Shown: positions 45,913 through 57,402 of the stretch, piece after piece
Layout: each line of letters begins with the position of its first letter
Position numbering within the stretch: the stretch's first letter is position 1
Assembly (NCBI GenBank): GCA_020726505.1
Contig: JAHLEZ010000003.1
Location: 372,001 to 436,000 of the forward strand
Length of the DNA: 64,000 nucleotides
Direction of reading: 5' to 3'
Source of the DNA: Leptodontidium sp. MPI-SDFR-AT-0119
Taxonomy: Eukaryota; Ascomycota; Leotiomycetes; Helotiales; Leptodontidiaceae
Notes under the pieces: generated by a model
The model's input: the letters and a program-made list of their open reading frames with translations, nothing else
What the model was told of the DNA's origin: nothing
Databases searched by the model: none
Program-made: the position numbers and the translations under genes

Positions 45913-46012
45913 CTAACCTTCCCTCTTCCCAAGACCACAGGTTCATGGCTGACGTTGGAGAGGGCTGTGTTTAACATCTTGGCTAGATGGTGAAGTCAAG
46001 ATCAAGAAAATG

Positions 46013-46020
46013 TATATAAA
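46013..46020 (+). promoter_or_regulatory. TATA box upstream of the Gly-rich ORF
   Basis: TATATAAA on the plus strand. A second TATATAAA lies near 46074-46081. The first ATG downstream is at 46123. Confidence 0.4.
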
Positions 46021-46324
46021 CCTCGGGCATTCCCCAGTTACGTCAAGCTTAAGAAATCATTTCATCACAGAAATATATAAACACATTCAAACTCCACAAA
46101 TAAACACATTTTGTATCACTCAATGTTCCGATCAAAGTCACCCGCGAAGGCAGCAAGTCCGCGACCAACTGCTCAACAAAATACAAGACTCCTACACGCG
46201 CTCTTCTTGAACGAGGATAATAAGCAAAATCCATACACTCGCCGACCTAGCACCAGCAGTCCGTCTCATTCCGAACCTACAAGCCAACGAACTTCGCAAG
46301 ACAAGACACAGCGAACTTCTCAAG

Positions 46325-46522
46325 ATGGGGATGTGCATGTCGTCAGGCAGGAGGAGGGGTGGTTACAGGGGAGCTCCGGTTAAAGTCATTCATCATCATG
46401 GTGGTGGAGGGATGGGGATGGGAAGTGGACATGGGAGGAGAGGTACTAGGATGGGAGGTGGTGGATATGGAGGAGGATTTTGTGGAGGTGGGTATGGAAG
46501 GAGGAGGGGTAGGAGGTGTTGA
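46325..46522 (+). CDS. Small Gly/Arg-rich protein, possibly lipidated
   Basis: 65 codons starting MGMCMSSGRRRGG. It continues with a His-rich HHHGGGG patch, GGGGYGGGFCGGG and an Arg-rich end. An N-terminal Met-Gly with Cys at position 4 is the pattern of N-myristoylated and palmitoylated peptides. It is preceded by two TATA boxes about 250-310 bp upstream. A different frame (46123-46383, 86 codons, Ser/Thr/Gln-rich, starting MFRSKSPAKAASP) overlaps its start and could be the real product or an upstream ORF. No family is recognised; low-complexity sequence can stay open by chance. Confidence 0.35.
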   Translation: MGMCMSSGRRRGGYRGAPVKVIHHHGGGGMGMGSGHGRRGTRMGGGGYGGGFCGGGYGRRRGRRC

Positions 46523-47051
46523 GAAAGGCAGGAATAAGAGGGATGATTGTATGATTATTGGGTGGGATGGAATCTTAGGTAGAGATGGGAGGACCGTTCG
46601 GTTTACATGATGATTGATGAGTTTGTATAGAGATTCATTGTACGATTGTAGGGATTGTGAGGTTAGGATTTTTTGTATTGTATCATGCCTCATCTTTCAT
46701 AACTTTTCTTCAAACTGCTGGATTGATGTGTGAGTTCAGAGGATCACAAGTCAACAGCTCGCTTGCAATACCCGCTCTGGAGTGTGTTTATTAGAGCGTT
46801 GCTGCGTGGACAACAGGTAAGAAGGCAACACTACCTACAACACTTTTCTGCACTCTTGTTTCGTCCTTTAGGTTCCACAAACTCTTCGGCTGAAATCACA
46901 CATGGTCTTTCAAGCTCCTAGAATACTGGCACGTGATGTGTTTACCCGTTGGATAAGGTACCTAGGTACCAAGGACTTTCGCGGCTGCCTAATTCTAACA
47001 AAACACAACATCTTCATCGCGAAGCCATCATGGGAATACACATCATGGAAA
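46523..47051. other. Intergenic
   Basis: No gene supported. The segment should hold the 5' region of the PQ-loop-like gene. Confidence 0.4.
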
Positions 47052-48051
47052 ATGGCCAGCTCAGATAACAGAATTGGAAATCGCGAGAATGCGGAGCATG
47101 TTTGGCGCTCTCGTCTTCAGACACTCATTGCAATGTAAGTGAAAGTCTGGGATAATTGACCCAAGTTGATCCCTAGCGAGAAGTTCAACAACTTTCTACC
47201 TAATTTTGGCATACATCCCTCAGTATATGAAAACCTCCACCGAAGGCACTGCTGGAATATCATCATGGTTCATTCTATGGACTTGTCTCTTCAGTTCGAG
47301 TCAATTTGGATCACATCTTAGTAACAAACACGAAAGAAGGCCCATGGGATTGATCAGGAATGGAAGTCTAGAGGGGATGAGAGCTTTTACTGTATTCCTC
47401 GGACTTTTCCAAGCTGGTGTCCAATGGCTAGCCAACATGATTCTGTAAGCTCACCTCGAATTCAGCACTTACTTATCCGTTAATGTAGGCAGTTTCATCA
47501 TCTTCGTCAGCAATCGAACTGAGCTCATGGATGTGACCACACAATCCCGCCCTGGCAAACTTCCTCCCTCCATCTCATCGACGGCTTTAATCATCATCGT
47601 AGTCATTCACGCCGTGGTCTGCATCAGCTTGGGACTTGCCATTCTCCTCGCCGTCGACCCAGATGAGTCCGGGCATTTCAATCGCGGGCTAGGATGTTTC
47701 CACAGCTCCGTCCTGGGTATCATATCAATCATCTACATGACCATCTCAATTGGCCTCGCCAATTATCAATATGCTCCTCAAACACAAACTACCTTTGCCC
47801 TCAAGGATTCCGGAAACATCAGTATCCTGTCTCTTGCACTGCAGCTTGCAGTTACTCTCGCTTTAGCAGTTTATCAGACTTTGCGAGTACCTAAGGAGGA
47901 TTTTCGTCAACATTTCGAGCCGATGTGGAAGCAGACTAAGCGTCCAGTGCTTATGTGGTATTATAAAGCTGGTTGGGCTTCTGTACCTTGGTTTGTTACT
48001 GCGATCGGGCAGGCTGTTTTGTTGGGAGTTTGTGTTCGCAACAGGCATTAA
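47052..48051 (+). CDS. PQ-loop-like multi-span membrane protein
   Basis: Model: exons 47052-47134, 47181-47444 and 47493-48051, phase-consistent, 301 residues. The first intron uses a GCGAG acceptor, the weakest point of the model. The second exon gives LAYIPQYMKTSTEGTAGISS, a clear PQ-loop motif (Pro-Gln at 41-42, then the S/T-x-G-I-S continuation). About seven hydrophobic helices follow, including ISSTALIIIVVIHAVVCISLG and VLGIISIIYMTISIGLA. PQ-loop proteins include lysosomal/vacuolar amino-acid and cystine exporters, SWEET sugar carriers and trafficking factors. Only one PQ motif is seen, where classic members carry two, so the transport role and location are open. The protein ends in a short basic CVRNRH tail. 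Confidence 0.7.
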
Positions 48052-48543
48052 GCGAGTTCAAAATATCGATACATCAAATTTAGGCCTTGCTTCAAATGGA
48101 CAGTAATTATCTTCGGTAGTGAGTACTTTGAAACAATCTGCTGGTAGTTGTCTTGTCTTGTAGGGTGGGGGGATGAGTAGATTAAAGTAACCTAGGCGGA
48201 ATCAATGCACGGATATTCGTGCAGTCAACAAAGATGCTCTCGAACGATGAAGCGACGGCTTTGATTCCGAGGAAGATACTGAGACACACATAGAACTGAT
48301 TTGAGATTGATATGAAGGAACATCCAGCAGAAAGAGTATTAGCATGGGCATAAACCCCTCTCGAGCCGAAGTCCCGAAGCTGACTTTCTGTTCGCCGAAT
48401 CCAAAGTCTCATGGCCAATTTCTTCTTAGTAGTGCAATGAAGTTTCATGAGACAACCCCTGTCCAAAGCCCTACCCAACCCCTCACAGCATATCTCACTC
48501 AAAGTCTCAAAGACTCCACTGCAATATAATTGCTACCTGGGTA
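48052..48543. other. Convergent intergenic region
   Basis: Lies between the 3' ends of the PQ-loop gene and the regulator gene. A minus-strand open frame at 48182-48502 has no recognised domain. Confidence 0.4.
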
Positions 48544-51305
48544 TTACAGCCATGAGTTCGACTGCACTGCGGATAGCTTCTTTTCTAGCGTTTCAATGCT
48601 TCTCTGCATGCCCTGAAGTAGGCTCATGATGTTGGGTCCAGTTTCAAGGCTCCCTGAAGCATCATCTGAGCTTTTGCTTGACTCTCGCGTATCCAGCTGA
48701 GAACCCTTGGTTGGCTGGCAAATGCAAGGTGTGCATTTGCATAAACAGCTAAGGTTACTGGGGAAGCCTAAAGGAGAATAAGAAGCTTCGTACATCAGCT
48801 TGGGTACCTCATCCTGGCCCAGTGATGTCCATGAGTCTAGTGAAAGGTCAAAAGCGTTGTCGCAAGCTGATGTGAGTTGGTAGTCATTGATTTCCATATA
48901 GTTGTGCTCCGTGGTCATATACAGCTCAGGCACAACAGGGAATGATTCCAATTCAGCCGTCTGATTTCTGTAGGGTTTTGCGGGATCATCCATTGGGGTC
49001 GCATTGAACAAGCTTGAGGTCTTTATCATTTGTTGGTATCTGGCGTTGATAGCTTCCTGTGAATCATGGACTATGCTGGAGACTTGTTTGGCTAGTTGAT
49101 CTTGGAGTGGTCTGACTGCCTCTGCGATGAGGCTCACAGCACGTCGTCTGAACTCTTCCGGAAGCTCTAGGCTACCAAACTCTTCAAGTGTGATATTCTC
49201 CTGTGATGGCTGGTTCTCTGGATCTCTAGAGCTTTTTGATTGAGAAACTACGAAGTGTCAACCTCCATTCTAACCAGCTAGCAGAAAGAATAGACTCACA
49301 TGGGCTCATGGCCGTGTCTGTCAACGGGAAAAGGAGCAGATAAATTTCTTTCCACTTATCTTCTTTATCTTGATTAGGGGAGGACTTCTTCTTGCTGAGG
49401 AGAACGAGCTTAATATCAGATGTAAAACCGTCTTTGGCTTTTCGCGGACGTGGCTCGCAAGCAACGTCTGATTCTGCATGCTGACAGAGTTTTGATTTTG
49501 AAGCGAACCCAACTTTGCATCTCTGGCATTGAAACTCGACATAGTGTCTTCTATACAAGTGTTCCCTACGAGAAGTTAATAGTGAACCTGTTTCAGAATA
49601 CGTGGTTTGTACTTCAGTTTTGCAATATCCGGCCAGGTTCCCCCGCAGATGTCGACCCCAGTTTTGGGTCTAAAGAGTGTGTGGTCGTGCTCACGGAATG
49701 GACAAAGGAGCCTTTGCAAGCTGCTCTCCTCACGGGGGACGTCATCTAACTCTTTCCGAGGCCTTTTTCTGCCATTGCCATCTTGTTTGTCTTCATCACC
49801 GCTATTTTGTAGCCTTCGTTTGAGGGGACTCTTCCCAGCATTGTCGGCAGATGTGGCAACTGAGGAATTTGAAAGTGACGGCGGCGGTGACGGAAATTCT
49901 GCTGGGCCACTATGTGCTGTCGTACTTTTTGGACACTGTCTGAAATGATGGAATTGTCGTCCATTCCAATCTGTAAGGATTGCCTTCATCGTCATCGACA
50001 GCAGGGTGGATCGAAGAGTACCGTTTAGCGACAGCATCAACTTTTCCTGAGCATTTGCCGAAGTGGATGAAACATACAGCCTTGGGTCAGTCTGATCGTT
50101 TCCGGTATTGTGATCCGAAGCTGGCTTCTCTTCTTGGAAGTTATCTTTGTCCTGCGATTCTGAGCTGGTCACAATTCCTGCTGGAAGCGCTCTCGAAGTT
50201 GTGTTGCTGGAACTCACGGGTAATCCAGATAAGCCAGTAGATTCCAGGAAATTTGGTTGAATGCCAATTTTTGCGGGAGAAGAAGGTTGGCTATCGACTG
50301 ATATGAGTGGGACTATAGAGGAAACCTTCTCGTTGGCTTCAGATGGCGGCGGTATCATGATAGCAGGCATGCCCATTCCTATTGCTGGTCTTTCAATCTT
50401 TTTAATATCAGTACCTCCCATCGTCCGCAAACCGTCACGGTCTTTGTGATATTCTTCAAGTACACCTTCAGCATCATCTTCGTCCCCATAGCCACTGTCA
50501 TCAGTATGTGCTTTAAATCCAGTCTTAAAACTATGATGAGAATGTGACTCAGCCCCAGTCATACCATGAGAAGATGTTGAATCTGAAGGATCTAACATGC
50601 GTTCTCGACGCGCACAGGAACGCGCATCTGTTTGGAGATTCTTGATGCCCAGGCTCATACACTGGGTATCAGAGTAGTCAGTAAAGATCACTTCCCTGAC
50701 TAGAAAATAAAGAAATAAGTCACCTTCTGCTCAACTACGTTCCACTTCTCGCCTGTATGTTCAGCAAGAGCAGACCATATCTCGCGTCTCATAGTCATAT
50801 AATTCTTTGCGAGGTTCTCTAACTTGAGACCGTCCCAATCTCCTTCGGCCCTCCATTCCATCAACCGTTCGTGTCTCTTGCGGCATGCATTTGGTGTTTT
50901 GCTTGGGAAGTATGATTGCTGGATCGGTACCCAATTCATTCCTCGCACACGAGCTGCCTTGAGAGTTTGGTCATCAGACGGAGTCCATGCACCAGATGAT
51001 GGTCTAATTGAAACTTGAAGTGCGACACTTGGAGAAGGTATTGGCTGTCTGTTATCGGATATGTTGTAGAGTTGAGCTACTACCTGCGGTGCCAACGGAA
51101 CAAAGGCCGGGATTTCAGAATATCTTTTGCATGATTGATTTGAAAGTTGCCCTGGGGATTTTGGCGAAGCTTTGGATAACTCATCGTCGGGTGTGTTGTA
51201 GAAAGATAAAGGAGGCATTGTTGGCTCGGCTGACGGCATCTTGGAGATCCAGGTCTGTTGTATTTGCGTAGAGGAACGTGGTTCACAAATTTCTACAGAC
51301 GGCAT
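48544..51305 (-). CDS. Myb/SANT-like plus C2H2 zinc-finger regulator
   Basis: Putative DNA-binding protein of 866 residues. Exons 50724-51305, 49613-50661, 49300-49565 and 48544-49247 are fully in phase. A Myb/SANT-like helix bundle lies at about 107-190: AWTPSDDQTLKAAR, NWVPIQQSYFPSKTPNACRKRHERLM and, ending at the first intron, a second helical block. A Ser/Pro/Gln-rich linker follows (195-500). A cysteine/histidine module begins with CPFREHDH (Cys near 514), passes the intron in KLKEHLYRRHY, and continues with a C2H2-type FQCQRCKVGFASKSKLCQHAE. A DKWKEIYLLLFP block, an LPEEFRRRAVSLIAEAV helix and a C-terminal coil (SLLQGMQRSIETLEKKLS) end it. I know the C2H2 part from fungal proteins of unknown function; the combination suggests a transcription regulator. 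Confidence 0.75.
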
Positions 51306-54300
51306 GTGAGGGACAAAGTTGGCGTCCGGGACAGATCAAGAAGTTGAGGTCTAGTCATGGGCTTACTAGAAAGATTTGGAGTTGAAAATCAATGTCCAGA
51401 AGGTGCTAACGTATCTAATCAACATGGAGAATTATTCAGTCTCGATTCTCGCGGTGGTGGAGGAAGGCTGCGAGATCTTTGCGAGATATTTACTGAGGTG
51501 TGTCACGAAAGTGTCGGCGCTTACGACGAGGCTGCGAGTTTAAGAATCGGATTTCATGCATGCCAATCTGTGAGCTACTAATTGATATAGCCAAGGGTAA
51601 ATCTCGCACTGATGACAGAAGAATCCAGAATTCTCGCAGTTTGCTTGTAAAAATACGCACCTGTTGTGAGACAGTTCCCTCAAAGATGTATAATATATTC
51701 TCTGTGCACCGCAAATTTTGTGGCAACCACAACGCATCAAATGGACTTTTGCGATACTAAAGTCAATAGCAGTGTTTAACGCAGCCCAGTAAGTTGTAGC
51801 TTGTTAAATCCGCCTGGCTGACCCGAGTTGAAGATATCGCCTCCCCGACCACGTGATGCCTTCAACAGCGACCCAAAATTCAGCTGGTTTCTCAAGGTAC
51901 ATCTCCCATCATGTCTTTAGATATGATATCTGCTTCTGTGTATGGCCTCCGGGGTGTATAGGCTGACATCATGTTCAGGATAGAGGAAGCGAAAGACACA
52001 GCCGAGAAAGTCAACAAAGCCTTGATGCTTGCCTCCTATTTATACGCCGAGCCGAGCGCCTTGGAGCGACTGTCGCAAGAAGGCGACTTTCCACAAGCAG
52101 GAAATCATTCTTCAGATATGGTGGTTAAAGTGGAGGAGTTGTTGTTGATAATCGAGGGGAAGAAGTGGGGGTGACTTTGTATCCATAGGGGACTAGAGCT
52201 GGACAAAGAGGACGTTGGCAAAAAACTTGAAAAGAGAGGAAGATGATATTTTGGCTACGTGTAAGCTAAATAACGATATTTCGAAAATAGCTTCAAACAA
52301 TCTCAACTGGCAACAGATCTTTCCCTGCTTCACCCCTAACTCCTAGCCACTTCGAGGTCGAACAGCATAAGGGATGTAAACAATTCAGAAACCGGTCTGA
52401 GCCCTAATAATTTTGTTTCATCTCGAGCTCTCTTGATTCGCTGACTCCATCTCGCTCCTGAGACTTGGAATTTCATTTGTGCAATTGCATGAAGAATCTT
52501 CTCAACTACAGTACATTTACATGTACACTTGCAACAGCAACCGCTCAATATCCCCAAATGCCCTAACTATAAATACAAGCACTCAAGCATCTCATGTTCT
52601 TCAACACCACCAAAACCTCCATGCTGCCTTCTAGAGCTCCTTGTCTTAATTTGAGAGCAACAAAATGGCGCATTGCCGAGAGCTTCAAAGCACCAGCATC
52701 CCTCTTTCTCACCAAGATATGCTTGGCTTACACCTCACTTTGCGAACGTGCGCCGCAACGTACAAAAATTCGTATAGAGAGGCGACGACAGTCTATTTAA
52801 CGACAGCAGTCTACCTGTATTATCTACTCTTGTCTCTCCCATGAAATCAGATCCTCAATTCAATTCTCAACTTCAGATGACTCTAGTCGCTCGACTACTC
52901 AAGGCTTCCTGAGCTCCACTTCCCAACCACTACGACGCATGGTAGCCACGACACCAGAACATGATTCTTACTCCGATTCCTCCTAATTTTCCCACAGTCC
53001 CAGTTTCCCCGCACCTCAACTTCGTTTTATATCTCATCTACATATCGAATACAGGAATTCATTACTCATTCACAAGACAAGCCACATCACCTAACCTCCC
53101 AATTCTAGAAATGAATTAGTAAACAAGAACTTTAATGTCTTTTGGTGACTACAGAACACTCGAAGCAGCCTCGTAAGTCCCTTGACTGATCTACATATAA
53201 AACTTGGCTAGGCTGCCGGTTTGGTTCACCAGAAACGACGAGAACCCTTCAAACTTTCCGCTCAGGAGCAGAGTCTGAGTCTTTTCTCCCAAATCGGATA
53301 AGTGAATAATGGCATCTCCCTCTTTTGTCTTCCCGTAGGTTATTTTGCGGTGTGGTCGAATTTAGCTGTCGCTTCAAGTCAAGTCGAGTCTTCTCACCAG
53401 TCTCTTCAACCAGCCGAAATGACAGCGACATCATCGTTGACAACACCACGATATATAATGATTTCAGTCTCATACCTTAGCCCAGCACCTATCTCTTGCT
53501 TAACTTCCAAGACGATGAGAAGCCCCACGATCTTTCCTCGTAAGGATCGCCAAATATTTGAGTGGGTGTATTTCGACAAGAAGAGAAGTACCCAGTACGA
53601 TGAAACTGTGGTGGGGAGAAAGCTCATGTGGACTTCAAATACAGGGCTACCAGTATTTATAAGGTGTTGTCGGAGAGGAAAGCAAGGGGAACGAGAAGTG
53701 AATGGAGATAAGCCAGCCGTGTTCATGCCTCCTAGAACGCAGACTAATCAACGAATCGTGCTCATGCTCATGCTCATGGAAAACCTCAAGATCACCATCC
53801 TAAATTTTCTAAGCATATAAAATCAGTTGGAAATTCTCAAGTTGAGGACCACGAACTAAGCAAAAACTAAGATTGGCGCATGCTGGGTTTCCTATCACAT
53901 TTTCTTCTTCTCCGTTTGCATATCCCTCACTACAATGTACTCACTTATAGGTATAGGCCACGATCGCATAACTATGTAGACAGAAGAAGTGAGGTGGATT
54001 TCCCCTGAGCGACATGGAGTCAAGAAAAGACAAGCGAAGTAATGACGATGGATTGCCGGCAGACAACAAGTCTCGTGTTGACAGCAACAATGACAATAAA
54101 TCTGTACCTGCCCTCTCATCATTGACCGTTAAGTGAGCGTTAAACATTCAGAATCACTCATTTTCCATCTCGTCCACGATCCGCGTCATTCTCACCATCA
54201 AGAACATGGGGTACCAGAGAAGTAAAACAACAACCCATGCTCCAAGCGAGGACATTAGCTGGGTCCTCTGATGGAAAAGTCATCCCGTGGTAGAGGAACC

Positions 54301-55897
54301 TGAAGAGATGGAAATATGTTGTTTATATAACTCCGAACGGCGTTCACGTTACCTCAACTCGCTAGAAGTAAATTGAATGGACTCTTCGATAAGGCGGAGC
54401 TGCTGAAAAAGTGAATCGTCATTCCCAGCAAAAGTGATGAATGTCCAGGGGAGATTTATTCTGCGTATTGAATTTAAATATAAGAGGGACTACCTTGTAC
54501 TGTACAGTACAAATTTTTTTTTCCCCAGAAGATACCTTCCAATCCCACAAGCTTTGTCATTGAAGATCTAATAATATCCTTCCTATCTCGTAAATCCCAC
54601 GAAGTAAGTCAGCTAGCTATACATACCCAGCTAGCTGCCCAGGAAATGGTGCCAAATGTCTATGGAATACCTCTGCAGACTCGTACTGAATCACCAGCGG
54701 GCACTTGAATCAAAACTAAACACTAAAATACCAAACACCGAACTCACAAACCCCTTTGCTCCTCTTACGTTTTCTTTCGTTTTAACAGCAAGAAAATGCA
54801 CATCATACGAAGAAATGACAACACGCACTCCCTCCAACGATAACGGACAGCGACAACGACAGCGACACCCCCAGTTCCCAACCCCAAACCCTCCTGTCTC
54901 GAAATTTGCTACAAAACTTCTCTCTACCGTTCTACCCTATACGCCCACGTACTTGCCTACTCGCATTTCTTTCGTTGCTCAACAAAACGCCTAGTTTTGA
55001 GAAGAGTTGAGGCACACGCTTCCTCCCGTGTTTTTGCCATATTATATCTTGCAGTCATGTGCTGGTGAGATGGCTTTCGGAAAGGGAGAGCCGAGGGAGT
55101 TGTAGCGGAAGATTAAATAGAAAAAAACTCTTGCAGTACGATCACCACTAGCGTTAAGAATGAAGAGAGTGCAGTGACCTCCAATAGCACAACCTATGCG
55201 ACACCGCCGCCCCCTAGAGTCAATCACGTCCTCCTCACATCACCCTCACAAGCAACAGCACGAGAAGCAGTAATCAGTTTACAAAAGATGCATCTATCTG
55301 TATTAGGTGTGTACGAACCCTAACCACATGCGACACTTAACTCAAGCCAACTCTCTCTCTCCTCTAACGATCCACCCACCCCCTAACCATGCAAGAAGAC
55401 CAGCTGGCACGGTCTATCTCCCTCCTCCATTCCCCACGCTCCTCTCCTCTCAAGTTCCCTGCCAAAACAGACAAGCAGGCAAAGCAATAAGGTAGAAAGC
55501 AAATAAACCCTCTCTCCATGCCTTCCAATGAATCAAGAAAAGAAAAACGCCACCAGAAAATGCTGCAAACAGAAATTCGCAATACCAATTTAATAATCCT
55601 AACATCCACCCCACCAATTTCACAAAAAAAAATCCCCTCTCTCTTGAGGGGTAGTAAGCCCAGATGAAAACAAGGACAGCCCGGCACAATGCCACCATGG
55701 GCATCGCTATCCATTCATCCAGTTCGACCATCTTACACGGTTGTCCTCCGCAAGGATCGCAAAAGCAAAATATGTGCATTAAAGGAGCGGTATAAGGTCC
55801 CAGCGCTTTTTGAAAAAGAAAGTGAAATGTAATGAGAAGGTTGCGCTGGGATTCGTTTTTATGTGCAGTGGCGCATGACCTTGAATGTATTTTCGCT
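51306..55897. other. 4.6-kb gene-poor tract
   Basis: No convincing gene. Frames at 53302-53820 (plus, 172 codons) and 53406-53726 (minus, 106 codons) overlap each other; neither has a known domain. Pyrimidine-rich stretches lie near 55340-55470. A short T run is at 54515-54523. Confidence 0.4.
51971..52174 (+). CDS. Possible small helical protein
   Basis: 67 codons from ATG to TGA, beginning MFRIEEAKDTAEKVNKALML and containing YAEPSALERLSQEGDF. It is helical and acidic, more protein-like than its surroundings. No domain was recognised. An upstream ATG at 51911 could be a spliced first exon, but I could not fix a phase-correct intron. Confidence 0.25.
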   Translation: MFRIEEAKDTAEKVNKALMLASYLYAEPSALERLSQEGDFPQAGNHSSDMVVKVEELLLIIEGKKWG

Positions 55898-57402
55898 TTA
55901 GTATCTGTTGGTACTGCCAGAGCTGATTTCTGCCCGCTTCATAGGTGGAGGTGGGGGTGGCTTCTTTGCTCTGCTTGGTGGTGGAGGAGGTGCCTTTCTA
56001 CCGTTCGTAGCATTGTTCAAGGTCGAGTAGCTAGCGGTTCTGCTTCCTACACTTCCATGAGAGGTTGCTGGACTGACGGACCTAGCACTATAAGATCGAT
56101 CCGGGCTGGCGCTGTTCAACGTAGAGTCATCAGAAGGATCACCGAAGACATCAGATCCACCAGTATTGACTCTGCTGGAAGGCCGAAGTTGTGCTCGAAG
56201 GGAACCTGGATCTTGAGGAACAGTTTGCTTGCGATAACCGGAAACGGGTGTGGATTCACGGTATATGGCAATTGGACCTTGGAATGTGGATGCACGACCA
56301 AAGTTGGGTCTGCCTGGAGACTCGGCCTGAGGATATTCGTCGTGGGTATCCAGACGGGTATCGAGGCGCGATGACGATGGCACACGGCCTTGTGATCTGA
56401 TGGTAGGTCTAACTTCTGGTTCTGGCATTGGTGGGGCCTCCTCCTGATATCTATCATTGTAGGAATGAGCCGTGTTTGATCGGGATCTCGGGTTTGGTCG
56501 TCTCGATTCACGCTGAGGGGAGGTTTGTCTGTTCTTGTTAGCAATGTACGCCACAGATGAGTATGGACTTACCCAGCTGGCCAGTCTCTCTTCAATCGGA
56601 GGAGCTCTTCACGACATCTGTCATAGTATTCGAGTTCGGATTCCAAGAATGCTCCAAGATCCGCAACACTCTCTGCCTCTGCCTCCTTGATGTCCTGCAT
56701 ACGTCTGAAAACATCCTCATTGGATTCTTCGTATTTGGCCTTTTGGGAGCGGAGTTCCTCTTCAACCCGGAAATCCTCTCTCTTCGCCTTTTGCATCTTT
56801 GACAAGGACGCATCGTATGCCAGTCGACGTTGTTCGAGCTTCTTTCGCGCAGCCTGCAAAAGTCAGTAATCGCCGAGGAAACGTCCGCAGACCCGTACCT
56901 GATATTCCTTCATCATCGCCAGTGATCGCTCCAGAGACTCCAACCAGCCTGTTGTCACATTGGCCACATAACTCTCCTGGGTCCGGGCAATTCTCTCATT
57001 CGCTCTACCCATGCCTATTCCAGTCAGTACCATCCTCTACCATCTGGCCAGATATACGCACCTATGAGACAATTTCCAAACTCCGAATCCGGCTCGAAAT
57101 CCTCGCCGTGGTGTATCATCGTCTGGCCCAAATAACCAACTGGCAGAACCTTCTCCTTATCCTCGACTTCGTTGCGTCTCGAGAGGGACTTGACGTAGAC
57201 GGTCATTGACTTTTGCAACTTCTCCATACCTGGGAACAATCAGCGTGCGTCATTCCGCAGATCGAGTGGACTTACCTTCGTGTCTCAAGGCCATCTCCAT
57301 CTCCAGAGCTTTGAATTCGTCAGACACGCCGGTCTTAGACTCCTGTCCCATCTTCTCTCCAGCCCATTGCTTGACCCGGTCGAGCTTCTTGTTGATATTC
57401 AT
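55898..57402 (-). CDS. BAR-domain protein with proline-rich tail
   Basis: Membrane-curvature protein of the endophilin-like BAR group. Exons 57276-57402, 57062-57229, 56899-57014, 56573-56853 and 55898-56528 are fully in phase, 440 residues. The start MNINKKLDRVKQWAGEKMG has an amphipathic character, as in N-BAR helix 0. The BAR coil spans about 1-230: EFKALEMEMALRHEGMEKLQ, GMGRANERIARTQESYV, AARKKLEQRRLAYDASLSK and ELEYYDRCREELLRL. The last 210 residues are disordered, Ser/Arg-rich, with two poly-Pro runs (APPPPPSR, KKPPPPPPMK) near the C terminus that could bind SH3 partners. No SH3 domain of its own is present. It likely works in endocytosis or membrane remodelling. Confidence 0.85.

Noticed and set aside
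53302..53820. A 172-codon plus-strand ORF overlapped by a 106-codon minus-strand ORF as genes
   Set aside because: Neither has a domain, a convincing start context or splice partners; both can be open by chance in this composition.
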